Source: Candidatus Bathyarchaeota archaeon
Lineage (GTDB): Archaea > Thermoproteota > Bathyarchaeia > Bathyarchaeales > Bathycorpusculaceae
Direction of reading: 5' to 3'
DNA length: 64,000 nucleotides
Assembly: GCA_026014725.1 (NCBI GenBank)
Contig: JAOZHV010000049.1
Location: 1 to 64,000 of the forward strand
The notes under the pieces are model-generated. The model saw only the letters and a list, made by a program, of their open reading frames with translations. It had not been told where the DNA came from and did no database searches. Below, piece after piece: positions 33,673 to 42,793 of this stretch (position 1 is the first letter of the stretch; each line of letters begins with the position of its first letter). A program made the position numbers and the translations under genes.

Positions 33673-33725
33673 TAACCTGCCCCCTATAGGTTTCAACATA
33701 GAACCACTAATAGGCTCCAAATATG
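33673..33725 (-). repeat. Dispersed repeat family, half copy B
   Basis: On plus the stretch reads AACCTGCCCCCTATAGG, then CATAGA, TAATAGGCTCC and AAATATG. It matches the distal half of copies C (54060-54113) and A (31870-31922, reversed). The promoter-like half is missing here, so this copy is either a relic or shows that the distal half acts by itself. Confidence 0.6.
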
Positions 33726-33758
33726 TCGCGTGAAAGTATGGTGCCCTGAGTTTAAGAT

Positions 33759-34274
33759 TTATTGTTTGTCATATTTCTCGAATTCATTATTAACTATCGT
33801 GAGCTCTATCCCTGCTTGTTTAAACATCTCAATCGTATCAGCATCAGCATGATAACGTTTCTCACAGACAACACGCTTTATGCCAGCGTTGATTATCATC
33901 ATGGCGCATGTTCGGCACGGCGTCATCTTGCAGAAAAGTGTTGCCCCCTCAAGCGGAATACCAAACCGTGCTGCCTGAATAATCGCGTTCTGTTCCGCAT
34001 GAAGCGTGCGTACACAATGTTGAGTAACTTCTCCGTTTGAGTTGAACACTTTGCGCATGTCGTGCCCAACTTCGTCACAATGGGGCAACCCTGCAGGAGC
34101 ACCAACGTAACCCGTCGTCATGATGCGCTTGTCCTTAACAATCACACAACCGCTTCTTCCACGGTCACAAGTTGCGCGTTTAGCAACTGCTTCACATAAA
34201 TCTAAAAAGTACCTGTCCCAGTTTGGTCTTGAACTCTTCTCCAACCGCTTTGCCCTCAAACCTTTTAGAAACAT
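33759..34274 (-). CDS. dCMP deaminase family protein
   Basis: A 171-residue zinc deaminase converting dCMP to dUMP for thymidylate synthesis. The zinc and catalytic residues are visible: HAEQNAII (His and Glu) and CKMTPCRTCAMMIINAG (PCxxC), with the second-site GRSGCVIVK and GYVGAPAGLPHCDE. Length is normal for the ComEB/dCMP deaminase group. Monocistronic, 44 bases before trmG10's end. Confidence 0.93.
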   Translation of the reverse strand: MFLKGLRAKRLEKSSRPNWDRYFLDLCEAVAKRATCDRGRSGCVIVKDKRIMTTGYVGAPAGLPHCDEVGHDMRKVFNSNGEVTQHCVRTLHAEQNAIIQAARFGIPLEGATLFCKMTPCRTCAMMIINAGIKRVVCEKRYHADADTIEMFKQAGIELTIVNNEFEKYDKQ

Positions 34275-34318
34275 AGTTCACTGAACAAATTAATAAATTT
34301 GCTATTCATTTCAAGTTG

Positions 34319-35617
34319 CTATTTTTCGAGGATGTGTATTTCTCTGCCAATCTTGTGGCGCTCATCCATTTCAACCAGTGAAGAAATATCCATCAAATGA
34401 TACTCATCAACCCCTGCTTCAGAGAACATGTCTCTCGAAAAAGCTCGTACTCTTCTAAACCCGCAAGCCTCAAGCCTCTCGCCGATAGGCATAGTCACCG
34501 CTTGCCCAGAACGAGTCCTGATGTAGGGAGTAACCAAAACCAACCGCCCACCGCTCCTCAAAACCCTGTACGCTTGCTCAACAAAATCAAAAAACAATGG
34601 CTCAAGCTTTTCAATAATCTTCTGTGCATACGGGCGAGTAGGCACCTGCCGCAGAGCTGGTCCCAAATCAGGCTCAGACACGATACAATCCACAACTTCC
34701 TGACCAATCTTCTCCGCTAACCTGCCAACGTCTCCCTGTACGACCCTGAAATCAGCCTGTTCCAAAGCATACTCTCTTTTGAGCCATTCAAGATTTTCCT
34801 CTGCTGCCTTGACGCACCAAGAATTGACATCCATGCCTACGACCATTGCTTTTTCAAGTAGTGCTTCCTGAAGAATCGTGCCCACGCCGCAGAAAGCATC
34901 AAGCAAAACCTTGCCAGACGTACAAGCAGAAAGATTAACCATAATTCTAGCTAAGCGTGGGGGCATGGCAAAGATTTTCCGTTGGTTGGGCTTGTAGATG
35001 TCTCTTTTTTGGAACTCAAAGGGGTTATGCACGGCAATTGTTGTGCCAGCCCACGCTTCTTTTCTGCCAATACAAAGCAATACTTCCGCTTTTGCCTCAA
35101 CTAACCCTTTCTTTAGAACCTCAACATGACTGAGTTGAGCTTGTTTTCTGTCTTTGGAAAAGCCCATGAACCTTGCTTTCTTGCCCTGCCCAGCCAACTC
35201 CCTCTTTACGGCGCTGCCTACGAATCGTTGCATGATGCCTGAGAATGGTCGTAGTGAGTTTTCAGAGCAGTATATGCTTACTCCAAAAAACACTTTACCG
35301 ACTGTCTTTCCCATAGCATCTATGGCGCCACTTGATACTAAGACCTTAATTAACTGGGCTTCTGCCTGCTTGTTTTTCTGCTGGAAGGCTTCTTTGAGGG
35401 TTTCTGTTGAAAGCTTGGCTTCTGTTTGGGCGATTTTTATTGTTCCACCCAAATCATCGATAATTGAGGCGTCAAGTGGTTCCTCGAATTTGATGGTGAA
35501 GAATTCTCTTGAGAAATACTCAATTTGGAACTTGATCGCTCTGGCTTTAAAGTAGCAAGTAAGCTCCGCTAAGGAAAGCATCCAGTTTTTACCTGATGTA
35601 AACAATAAAGTGGGCAT
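34319..35617 (-). CDS. trmG10: tRNA (guanine10-N2)-dimethyltransferase
   Basis: A 432-residue enzyme methylating G10 of tRNA. The N-terminal part is a THUMP domain (residues about 50-170); the catalytic domain has LDAFCGVGTILQEALL and the DPPY-like SEPDLGPALR, in which the usual P-P is changed to E-P-D-L as in Trm11/TrmG10 relatives. ATG at 35617 suits a leaderless transcript behind the TATA-like TTATATAG (35641-35648 on minus). The Trm112 protein at 26693 is its probable activator. Confidence 0.9.
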   Translation of the reverse strand: MPTLLFTSGKNWMLSLAELTCYFKARAIKFQIEYFSREFFTIKFEEPLDASIIDDLGGTIKIAQTEAKLSTETLKEAFQQKNKQAEAQLIKVLVSSGAIDAMGKTVGKVFFGVSIYCSENSLRPFSGIMQRFVGSAVKRELAGQGKKARFMGFSKDRKQAQLSHVEVLKKGLVEAKAEVLLCIGRKEAWAGTTIAVHNPFEFQKRDIYKPNQRKIFAMPPRLARIMVNLSACTSGKVLLDAFCGVGTILQEALLEKAMVVGMDVNSWCVKAAEENLEWLKREYALEQADFRVVQGDVGRLAEKIGQEVVDCIVSEPDLGPALRQVPTRPYAQKIIEKLEPLFFDFVEQAYRVLRSGGRLVLVTPYIRTRSGQAVTMPIGERLEACGFRRVRAFSRDMFSEAGVDEYHLMDISSLVEMDERHKIGREIHILEK

Positions 35618-35742
35618 TGTCAAGATAAAAAGTAGAATACCTATATAAGTGAAAGACCGCGCATGGGAGAATGACGCTATAAAGTAAACTGTAATGAAAC
35701 TAAACGGAAAAATACGTAAAGTTAACCGTGACTTACAAATCG

Positions 35743-35750
35743 TTTAAATA
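35743..35750 (+). promoter_or_regulatory. TATA box of rpl10e
   Basis: TTTAAATA predicts transcription start near 35772, which places the rpl10e start at the ATG 35789 and not at the in-frame GTG 35762 or ATG 35768. Confidence 0.6.
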
Positions 35751-35788
35751 TCGCTAAACCTGTGAGTATGCTACGAAAGGGACAGTGC

Positions 35789-36331
35789 ATGCACGCAAGA
35801 AATTATAGGCACGTGAAAAATCGAGCCTACACACGGAAAGAATATGCTAGAGGCTTCCCGCCACCCAAAATTGTAAAGTTCACTATGGGTGATACGAAAG
35901 CTACCTTTGAAATTGAAGGTCAACTTATCTCTACCAAACGAGCCCAAGTGCGCCACAGTGCCTTAGAAGCCGCGCGTGTCGCTACAAACCGCGTCTTAAT
36001 GGACAAACTCATAAACGATTACTACATGGTTGTCCATCCATACCCGCACATCATCCTGAGGGAAAACAAGATGATATTCGGCGCTCATGCTGACCGTCTC
36101 CAACAGGGAATGAGACGTTCCTTCGGAACAGCTATCGGCACAGCAGCAAAAGTAGAAGTAGACCAGCCCATAATAACTGTGAGAGTAAAAGCCGCAGCGG
36201 CTGAAATAGCCAAAGAGTCCCTAAAACGAGGAAGCGCAAAACTTCCAATAGCCTGTAAAATAGTTATCAACAAGATTCCAGTTTCTCCAAGCACCCCCGA
36301 AAAGGTTCAACCGGAGACGGAAACGCCTTGA
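35789..36331 (+). CDS. rpl10e: Large ribosomal subunit protein L10e (L16 family)
   Basis: A 180-residue 50S protein placed near the A site. ARNYRHVKNRAYTRKEYARG, HIILRENKMIFGAHADRLQ and the GMRRSFGTAIGTAA segment identify L10e. The ATG at 35789 gives the normal length; upstream in-frame codons precede the predicted transcription start. The stop overlaps the TTG start of ppsA by 4 bases, joining a ribosomal protein and a central-carbon enzyme in one transcript. Confidence 0.95.
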   Translation: MHARNYRHVKNRAYTRKEYARGFPPPKIVKFTMGDTKATFEIEGQLISTKRAQVRHSALEAARVATNRVLMDKLINDYYMVVHPYPHIILRENKMIFGAHADRLQQGMRRSFGTAIGTAAKVEVDQPIITVRVKAAAAEIAKESLKRGSAKLPIACKIVINKIPVSPSTPEKVQPETETP

Positions 36332-38763
36332 ATGTAGCAAAAGAGAAAGAATTGGTTTTATGGTTTGATGATATAAGAAACACTGATGTACCTATTGTCG
36401 GCGGCAAGAACGCCAGCTTGGGCGAAATGATCAATGCAGGCTTACCCGTTCCACCTGGGTTTGCGGTAACTGCCCATTCTTACGAGAAATTTATTTTAGA
36501 GAAAAAAATTGCAGAGAAAATCTACAAAATTCTTAAGGAAACAATCACAGACCCAAATGATCCTAAACAATATGATACAGCGTCAAAAAAGATTCGTGCA
36601 CTAATAGAAAAAACTCCGATACCGAAGGCTATCGAGAAGGCTATAAAGCAGGCATATCTTGATTTGAACAAGCGCCTAGAGCTTGAGGACATGTTTGTTG
36701 CTGTCCGCTCAAGTGCCACAGCCGAAGATTTACCTGACGCATCGTTTGCGGGTCAACAAGAAACTTACCTCAACGTTAAAGGTGTTGACGACCTGCTTGC
36801 TAAAGTTGTGAAATGCTGGTCAAGCCTCTTCACGCCGCGAGCAATCTTCTACCGAAACGAGAAAGGCTTTGCACATGAAAAAGTCTTCATTAGCGTCGGT
36901 GTTCAAAAGATGGTTAACTCCAGAGCCGCCGGAGTCATGTTTAGCATAAACCCTGTTAGCGGTAACCATGACGAAATTGTTATTGAAGGTAACTATGGTC
37001 TCGGCGAATCAGTTGTTTCTGGTGCTGTTAATCCTGACGACTTTGTTGTGGACAAAAACACCTTACAAATTAAAGAGCGTCGAATTTCCCGCAAAACAAT
37101 CAAGTACATTCGCGACCCCAAAACAGGTAAAACCGTGCACTTAGACGTTCCTGAGGCTGAGCAGAAAGTTACCTGCGTGAGCGACAAGGAAATCATTTTC
37201 CTTGCTGAACTTGCTAAACGCATCGAGAAGCATTATGGTAAACCCATGGATATTGAATGGGCAATCGACCAAGACCTGTCTTTCCCACAGAACATGATGC
37301 TAGTTCAAGCTCGCCCAGAAACCGTATTCGGTTCAAAAACAATGGAAGTACCTAAAATGGAAGAAACCAAAGCTCCCCAAGAAGCCCTAAAAATTGTTGT
37401 CCGTGGGATCTCTGCTGGCAGAAGAGGCTATGGCGCAGGCAAAGCCAAAGTTGTCCTAAACCCTGAAGATGCACACAGAGACATGACCAAAGGCGACATT
37501 CTCGTGACAACTATGACTGACCCTGACTTTGTGCCTTTTATGAAAATGGCAAGCGCCATCGTAACCGACAAAGGCGGAATCACCTCTCACGCAGCCATCG
37601 TGAGCCGAGAACTCAACATTCCCTGTGTTGTAGGCACTGAAATCGCTACACAGGTGATGAAGACAGGTCAAGAATATACTGTGGACTCAAGAAACGGAGT
37701 TATCTACGAAGGCATAATGGCACAAGCCGTTCAACCAGCAACAACCCAAAACGGCGGCGCAGTCACTCAAGTGGCAGATTCTGCTCCAGTAACTGCTACA
37801 AAAATCTACATGAACCTCGGAACCCCCGAGATGATTGAACAATACAAGAACCTGCCGTTCGAAGGCATCGGCTTAATGCGCACAGAATTCATCCTAGCCA
37901 GCGCCATAGGACAGCACCCAATGGCATTTGTCGATGCGGGTCAAGGACAACAATTCGTTGACAAACTCGCTGATGGCATAGCAACCGTTGCAAGAGCAAT
38001 CCAGCCAAAACCAGTTGTAGTACGGTTAAGCGACTTCAAAACCAACGAGTACCGCGGATTAAAAGGAGGAGAAAAATACGAAATCCTCGAAGAAAATCCC
38101 ATGCTCGGCTGGAGAGGTTGCAGCAGGTACATAAGCAAATGGTACATCCAAGCGTTCAGACTTGAGTGCCAAGCCATAAAGAAATGCCGCGCAGACTGGG
38201 GGCTCAAAAACGTCTACGTCATGCTGCCGATGGTTCGCACAGTCTGGGAAGCTAAAAAAGTACTTGAAATCATGAAGGAAGAAGGCTTAGAACGCAACAA
38301 AGACTTCAAAGTCTGGTTCATGGCTGAAACACCCTCAATCGCCATCATGGCAGACGAATTCAGCAAGCTTGTTGACGGCTTCAGCATAGGCTCAAACGAC
38401 ATGACACAAGGCGTACTCATGATTGACCGCGACTCCGAACGCTTAGGCCAAATGGGATACTTCGACGAACGCGACCCAGCAGTAAAACGCATCATTGCGC
38501 ACCTAATTAAAATTGCACATGAAAACGGATGCACAGTCAGCATCTGCGGCGAAGGGCCATCGAACCTGCCTGACTTCGCAGAATTCCTTGTTCGCGCAGG
38601 AATCGACAGCATATCCGTAAACAACGATGCCGTAGTTACGACTAGAAAGAATATTGCAAGCATTGAGCAAAAGATAATTCTTGAACGCCTCGCTGAACAA
38701 GCAGCAATCGCTCGGGGTCAACCATTAAAGAAGCCAACTCCCGACTGGGAATGGCCACAGTAA
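36328..38763 (+). CDS. ppsA: Phosphoenolpyruvate synthase
   Basis: An 811-residue three-domain enzyme converting pyruvate, ATP and water to PEP, AMP and phosphate. It has the N-terminal ATP-grasp domain (GGKNASLGEM, AVRSSATAEDLPDASFAGQQET), the swivelling phosphohistidine domain (DKGGITSHAAIVSREL) and the C-terminal PEP-binding barrel (GIGLMRTEF, SNDMTQ). Full length. It supports gluconeogenesis or, in reverse, glycolysis. TTG start overlapping rpl10e. Confidence 0.96.
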   Translation: MNVAKEKELVLWFDDIRNTDVPIVGGKNASLGEMINAGLPVPPGFAVTAHSYEKFILEKKIAEKIYKILKETITDPNDPKQYDTASKKIRALIEKTPIPKAIEKAIKQAYLDLNKRLELEDMFVAVRSSATAEDLPDASFAGQQETYLNVKGVDDLLAKVVKCWSSLFTPRAIFYRNEKGFAHEKVFISVGVQKMVNSRAAGVMFSINPVSGNHDEIVIEGNYGLGESVVSGAVNPDDFVVDKNTLQIKERRISRKTIKYIRDPKTGKTVHLDVPEAEQKVTCVSDKEIIFLAELAKRIEKHYGKPMDIEWAIDQDLSFPQNMMLVQARPETVFGSKTMEVPKMEETKAPQEALKIVVRGISAGRRGYGAGKAKVVLNPEDAHRDMTKGDILVTTMTDPDFVPFMKMASAIVTDKGGITSHAAIVSRELNIPCVVGTEIATQVMKTGQEYTVDSRNGVIYEGIMAQAVQPATTQNGGAVTQVADSAPVTATKIYMNLGTPEMIEQYKNLPFEGIGLMRTEFILASAIGQHPMAFVDAGQGQQFVDKLADGIATVARAIQPKPVVVRLSDFKTNEYRGLKGGEKYEILEENPMLGWRGCSRYISKWYIQAFRLECQAIKKCRADWGLKNVYVMLPMVRTVWEAKKVLEIMKEEGLERNKDFKVWFMAETPSIAIMADEFSKLVDGFSIGSNDMTQGVLMIDRDSERLGQMGYFDERDPAVKRIIAHLIKIAHENGCTVSICGEGPSNLPDFAEFLVRAGIDSISVNNDAVVTTRKNIASIEQKIILERLAEQAAIARGQPLKKPTPDWEWPQ

Positions 38764-38826
38764 ACTGAGTCTGCACAAATCCAGTGCAACACTTATTTTT
38801 CCTTTGTTTTAATATTATCTTTATGG

Positions 38827-39837
38827 GTGGTAACGCTGTTAGCTTTTGATTTTGAAGAAGAGAGAATAAAGCAGGAAATAATCAAACGTGATGCCAAACG
38901 AGTTTTGATTCAGCTACCTCAAGGTCTAAAGCCCGAAGCAACTAAGCTGGCAAAGATTATTGAGAAGAGTGGTGCGCTTCCAATAATTTCATCAGACCCA
39001 TGTTACGGAGCCTGCGACATAGCGGTTAATGAAGCAGATAGTTTAGGGGCAGGTTTGATAGTGCATTTTGGCCACTCTAAGATGGTTAAGCATGAGCAAG
39101 TGGCAACAATCTACGTTGAAGCAAGAGCCACCATAACCGTAGACAAGGCAGTAGAACAAGCGCTTCCCTTATTGAGGGACTACAAGAAAATCGGCTTAGC
39201 CACCAGCGTGCAGCATCTGCAAACACTAAACCAAGCCAGAGAAATCCTTGTCCGCGCTGGCAAAACAGTAATCATAGGCGACACAGGCAACATAAGCTAC
39301 GCTGGCCAGGTCAGCGGTTGCAACTATAGCAACGTCAAATCAATCGCCAACGAGGTCGAAACTTTCCTTTTTGTCGGCGGCGGAATATTCCATGCCCTAG
39401 GCATAGCCTTGAGCACGTCTAAACCGACAATTGTAGCCGACCCATATGACGACAGAGCCTTTCCAATTAACGAGCAAGCACAGACAATTCTAAAGCAACG
39501 CTTCGCATCCATCCAAGAAGCAAAAAAAGCAAAAACCTTCGGAATCCTCATAGGACTCAAGCCAGGACAAAAACACCTTGAAACTGCCATAAAAACCAAA
39601 GAGCTAGCAGAAAAACATGAAAAAACAGTTATACTTTTGGCTGGCAGAGAATTTACTCCTGAAACGTTTATGGAATTTCCAAGCATTGACGCTTATGTTA
39701 ATACGGCTTGCCCACGCATTTCGTTGGATGCTACTGGAAAGTTTCAAAAGCCAGTTTTAACCGTTAACGAGTTTATGGTGGTTTGCGGCGAAATTTCATG
39801 GGAGAGTTTACTCAAAAAAGGCTTATTCGAAAATTAG
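38827..39837 (+). CDS. dph2: Diphthamide biosynthesis enzyme Dph2
   Basis: A 336-residue Fe-S enzyme that transfers the aminocarboxypropyl group of SAM to a histidine of elongation factor 2. The three cluster cysteines are seen in SDPCYGACDIA, VSGCNYS and NTACPRISLD; the opening RVLIQLPQGLKPEA is typical. GTG start. Its end overlaps the METTL5-like gene by 40 bases; the order dph2-methylase-csl4-rpoL is common in archaea. Confidence 0.95.
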   Translation: MVTLLAFDFEEERIKQEIIKRDAKRVLIQLPQGLKPEATKLAKIIEKSGALPIISSDPCYGACDIAVNEADSLGAGLIVHFGHSKMVKHEQVATIYVEARATITVDKAVEQALPLLRDYKKIGLATSVQHLQTLNQAREILVRAGKTVIIGDTGNISYAGQVSGCNYSNVKSIANEVETFLFVGGGIFHALGIALSTSKPTIVADPYDDRAFPINEQAQTILKQRFASIQEAKKAKTFGILIGLKPGQKHLETAIKTKELAEKHEKTVILLAGREFTPETFMEFPSIDAYVNTACPRISLDATGKFQKPVLTVNEFMVVCGEISWESLLKKGLFEN

Positions 39838-40490
39838 ACTTAGAGCGGTTCCTCTCAAAAATCGCGCCTCAGCCAACCCCTCAGGCGCGTTTGGAGCAGT
39901 ATACACTTTCTGAGCATGTTGCCTCAACGATGCTCTACATCGTTGCATACACACACAATGATATCGTTGGGAAGTCAGTGCTGGATTTGGGTTGTGGAAC
40001 AGGCAGGCTATCGCTTGGAGCAGCGTATCTTGGTGCCGAAAGTGTTGTGGGTATTGATATTGACAGGTCAGCAATTGAAACCGCCCATGTAAACCAAAGA
40101 AAAACGGGTTTAGACAATGTTCAATGGATTCTTGGAGACATAAACGCAATCGGCGGCAAGTTTGATACTGTTCTTGAAAATCCCCCCTTTGGAGTACAGG
40201 CTCGTGAGGCTGACCGCCCCTTCTTAGTGAAAGCACTGCAAGCTGCGACATCAATTTATTCACTGCACAATCACCCTGAAACCGACCCACAGCTGATTAG
40301 GCAGCTTAAAGCCAGCCAAGGCTTCTTGCAAGTTCAACCTAACCCCTTCCTTGAGCGGTTCATCGCTAAGCATGGCGGCACTGTTAAAGCTGTATACGCT
40401 ATGCTAATGACCATACCACGCATGTTTGATTTCCATAAAAAACTAAAACATGATTTCGTTATCGACATGTACGTCATAAAAAGGCTATAG
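39798..40490 (+). CDS. METTL5-like RNA N6-adenine methyltransferase
   Basis: A 230-residue class I methyltransferase with VLDLGCGTGRLSLGAAYLGA and the adenine-N6 motif ENPPFGVQ. The NPPF motif, the LEQYTLSEHVAS entry helix and the dph2/csl4 setting match the archaeal relatives of METTL5, which methylates an adenine of small-subunit rRNA. ATG at 39798 is preferred over TTG 39783. The C-terminal part from about residue 165 (KASQGFLQVQPNPFLERF) is typical. Confidence 0.87.
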   Translation: MGEFTQKRLIRKLDLERFLSKIAPQPTPQARLEQYTLSEHVASTMLYIVAYTHNDIVGKSVLDLGCGTGRLSLGAAYLGAESVVGIDIDRSAIETAHVNQRKTGLDNVQWILGDINAIGGKFDTVLENPPFGVQAREADRPFLVKALQAATSIYSLHNHPETDPQLIRQLKASQGFLQVQPNPFLERFIAKHGGTVKAVYAMLMTIPRMFDFHKKLKHDFVIDMYVIKRL

Positions 40491-40614
40491 TGTTCCCTGC
40501 TCTCTGAGAGGGATTAAATATGCTTATTAATCAAAAGGTTTATTGCGAGGAATAGAAACTTAGCATATGCATTCCAAAATCAAACTTATTTCGCAAAGAT
40601 AAAGGGAAATCATC

Positions 40615-41196
40615 ATGACTCTAAAACCTGCTGAACAAAAAAGTGGTCATTTAGTGTTGCCCGGCGACCGATTGGGCGTTATTGAAGAGTTCATCCCTGA
40701 CTCAGGGACATACGTCAAAGACGGCGTCATATACTCTAAGATTGTAGGTCGTTCGCTATTAGATTTGCTAAACAAGCGAGTTTCTGTTTACCCAGTGGCC
40801 AATAGCGCGACTGTGCCGAAAGTTTCAACGGTTGTCATTGGGCAAATTGGCAACGCTCAATCTGACAATGTTTTGGTGAAAATCTTTAAAATTGGAAAAA
40901 AGAAACTAACAGGCAACTTCGGCGGTATTCTTCATGTTTCTGATGTTTCCGACCGTTATGTTAACGCCATGAGCGATGTTTGTAAGCCTGGAGACATTGT
41001 TAGGGCTAAAGTTATCAGCGAAAAGAACAAAATCTATCATTTGTCAACCAATGACAAGGGCTTAGGTGTCCTGTACGCTTTCTGTTCAAAATGCGGAAAT
41101 CTGCTTGAGCAACAGCGCTATGATTTAAAATGCTCTAAATGTGGAAGTGTTGAGAGACGAAAACTTGCTCCTGACTATGGAAAAGAACCACTTTGA
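40615..41196 (+). CDS. csl4: Exosome complex cap protein Csl4
   Basis: A 193-residue RNA-binding cap subunit of the archaeal exosome. It has an N-terminal domain with LPGDRLGVIEEF, a central S1 domain (GDIVRAKVISEKNKIYHLST) and a C-terminal zinc ribbon (CSKCGNLLEQ, LKCSKCGSVERR). Its stop overlaps the rpoL start (41193-41196). Confidence 0.94.
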   Translation: MTLKPAEQKSGHLVLPGDRLGVIEEFIPDSGTYVKDGVIYSKIVGRSLLDLLNKRVSVYPVANSATVPKVSTVVIGQIGNAQSDNVLVKIFKIGKKKLTGNFGGILHVSDVSDRYVNAMSDVCKPGDIVRAKVISEKNKIYHLSTNDKGLGVLYAFCSKCGNLLEQQRYDLKCSKCGSVERRKLAPDYGKEPL

Positions 41197-41498
41197 GGAG
41201 AGAAAAAGGCATGAAAGTAAATGTCTTGAAAAGATCTGATAAGGAATTAAAGATTGAAATTCAAGGTTCAAGCCACGGCTTATGCAACCTACTGCAGAAG
41301 AGGCTTTTAGAGGACAAAAGAGTGGACTTCGCAGGCTACGATGTCCCCCATCCTTTAGCGTCAAGCCCAATCATTTATGTTCGAATGAAAGGCAGAACTA
41401 AGCCTGAGGACGCTTTGATTGAGGCTGCCGAGAAAGTTCGTGCAGCAAACGATGCTTTCGGCAAAGAGTTAGACCGTGTTCTAAAAGCTAAGAAGTAA
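41193..41498 (+). CDS. rpoL: DNA-directed RNA polymerase subunit L
   Basis: A 101-residue subunit equivalent to Rpb11, forming the assembly platform with RpoD. LKIEIQGSSHGLCNLLQKRL and FAGYDVPHPL are the expected core. TTG or GTG start overlapping csl4 by 4 bases; an ATG at 41211 (MKVNVLKRSDKELKIEI) with GGAGAG before it is equally plausible. Confidence 0.93.
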   Translation: MRREKGMKVNVLKRSDKELKIEIQGSSHGLCNLLQKRLLEDKRVDFAGYDVPHPLASSPIIYVRMKGRTKPEDALIEAAEKVRAANDAFGKELDRVLKAKK

Positions 41499-41611
41499 CT
41501 TCCCCTATTTTTCAAACCTTTTAGCCTCTTAGCGTGCGTGCTGGCGTAATTGGTTTTAATTAAGAAGCGGTAGCTATATTAATTGAATTGAATAGTTTAA
41601 GGCGTTAAAGC

Positions 41612-42193
41612 TTGAGTCGCCCAAAAAGGTTCCGCGTTATAAAATCTGAGATTCGAGTGCTCGGCATAGATGATGGTCAGTTTACTCCTCACACGCAAGG
41701 CACTGTGATTGTGGTCGGGGTTGTTTTCCGCGGGGGCTGCTGGATTGACGGCGTCATGCATACTAGAATTGCCATTGACGGGTTAGATGCTACAGAAAAG
41801 TTGGCTTTGATGATTAATGATTCGCCTCACCGTAAGCAGTTGCGGATAGTAATGTTAAATGGGCTGACGTTTGCAGGTTTCAACATTGTTGACATTAAAC
41901 GGCTTAATGTGGCAACTGGACTTCCAGTCATAGTGTTAACCAGAGATATGCCCGATTTAGAAGCGATTCACCAAGCGCTCAAAAACTTGCCCGATAGCGA
42001 GGAGCGAAGGCGTATGGTGCTTGAGGCTGGAGAAATCCACGAGGTCAATTGTAAGGGGTCGAAAAGTTACATGGGGCTGGCTGGTATTTCACTGCCAGAT
42101 GCTTTGAGGATTGTTGAGTTAACTTCTACTAGGAGTAGTTATCCTGAACCGTTGCGTGTTGCCCATCTAATCGCTTCTGGTATCAGCCCTTGA
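41612..42193 (+). CDS. DUF99 family protein
   Basis: A 193-residue protein of DUF99 (UPF0215), with RVLGIDDGQF near the start, VVGVVFRGGCWIDGV and GLTFAGFNIVDI. The fold resembles endonuclease V/RNase H-like enzymes, but the catalytic residues differ and the function is unknown. It often lies near exosome, transcription and replication genes in archaea, as here between rpoL and TFS. TTG start. Confidence 0.9.
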   Translation: MSRPKRFRVIKSEIRVLGIDDGQFTPHTQGTVIVVGVVFRGGCWIDGVMHTRIAIDGLDATEKLALMINDSPHRKQLRIVMLNGLTFAGFNIVDIKRLNVATGLPVIVLTRDMPDLEAIHQALKNLPDSEERRRMVLEAGEIHEVNCKGSKSYMGLAGISLPDALRIVELTSTRSSYPEPLRVAHLIASGISP

Positions 42194-42265
42194 GAGGGCG
42201 ATTTAGAAAAAGTTTAAAAGTCTCAATGCTAAGGGAATCAAAAACGGATACGGTGTAAACGAAAC

Positions 42266-42625
42266 ATGGAATTCTGCCCCAGATGCGGTTCGCGGTTGGA
42301 ACCGAAAAAATCTAAGAGTGGCAAAGAAGCAACTCTGGTTCTTGCGTGCCCAAAATGCGGCTATAAGAAGTCTGAAGCTGGTAAAAAAGTTGAGGTTAAA
42401 GTTGCGCCGAAAAAAGTTATTCAGCATAATCCTCAGCAGTTTGTAGCCGTCATCGGTAAAGAAGAACAGAAACTTAGCACTCTGCCTACTGTGCGCATTG
42501 AATGTCCCAAGTGTGGGAACAATACGGCTTACGTTTGGCAAGTGCAAACGCGCGGGGCAGACGAGTCTTCGACACAGTTTTTGCGTTGCACTAAATGTAA
42601 TTATACGTTTAGAGAATACAGTTAA
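42266..42625 (+). CDS. tfs: Transcription factor S (TFIIS-like)
   Basis: A 119-residue two-zinc-ribbon protein stimulating transcript cleavage in stalled RNA polymerase. The N-terminal ribbon (FCPRCGSRLEP, LACPKCGYKK) and the C-terminal ribbon with IECPKCGNNTAYVWQVQTR and the catalytic RGADESSTQF (Asp-Glu) are complete, so it should be cleavage-competent. Confidence 0.96.
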   Translation: MEFCPRCGSRLEPKKSKSGKEATLVLACPKCGYKKSEAGKKVEVKVAPKKVIQHNPQQFVAVIGKEEQKLSTLPTVRIECPKCGNNTAYVWQVQTRGADESSTQFLRCTKCNYTFREYS

Positions 42626-42793
42626 CCCTGTTTCTTTTTTACTTTTAGGGGTTTCTCGGCTTTCCACCACTTTTTAGCTAACTCTTGCACGTTTGTGGGT
42701 TTATCTAGAAGAATTTATTTATTAGCTCACAGTGTAATGATAAGCGATATAACTTTACAGTGTAATAAGCATTAGAGCGAGGAAGAGAAGAGC

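Larger units (their letters stand above)
33443..33758. other. Intergenic region with direct repeats and repeat-family half copy
   Basis: No gene supported between the htrA start and the dCMP deaminase end. It contains short direct repeats (33523-33640) and a half copy of the dispersed repeat family (33673-33725). The AT-rich htrA promoter must lie within 33450-33490 on minus. Confidence 0.6.
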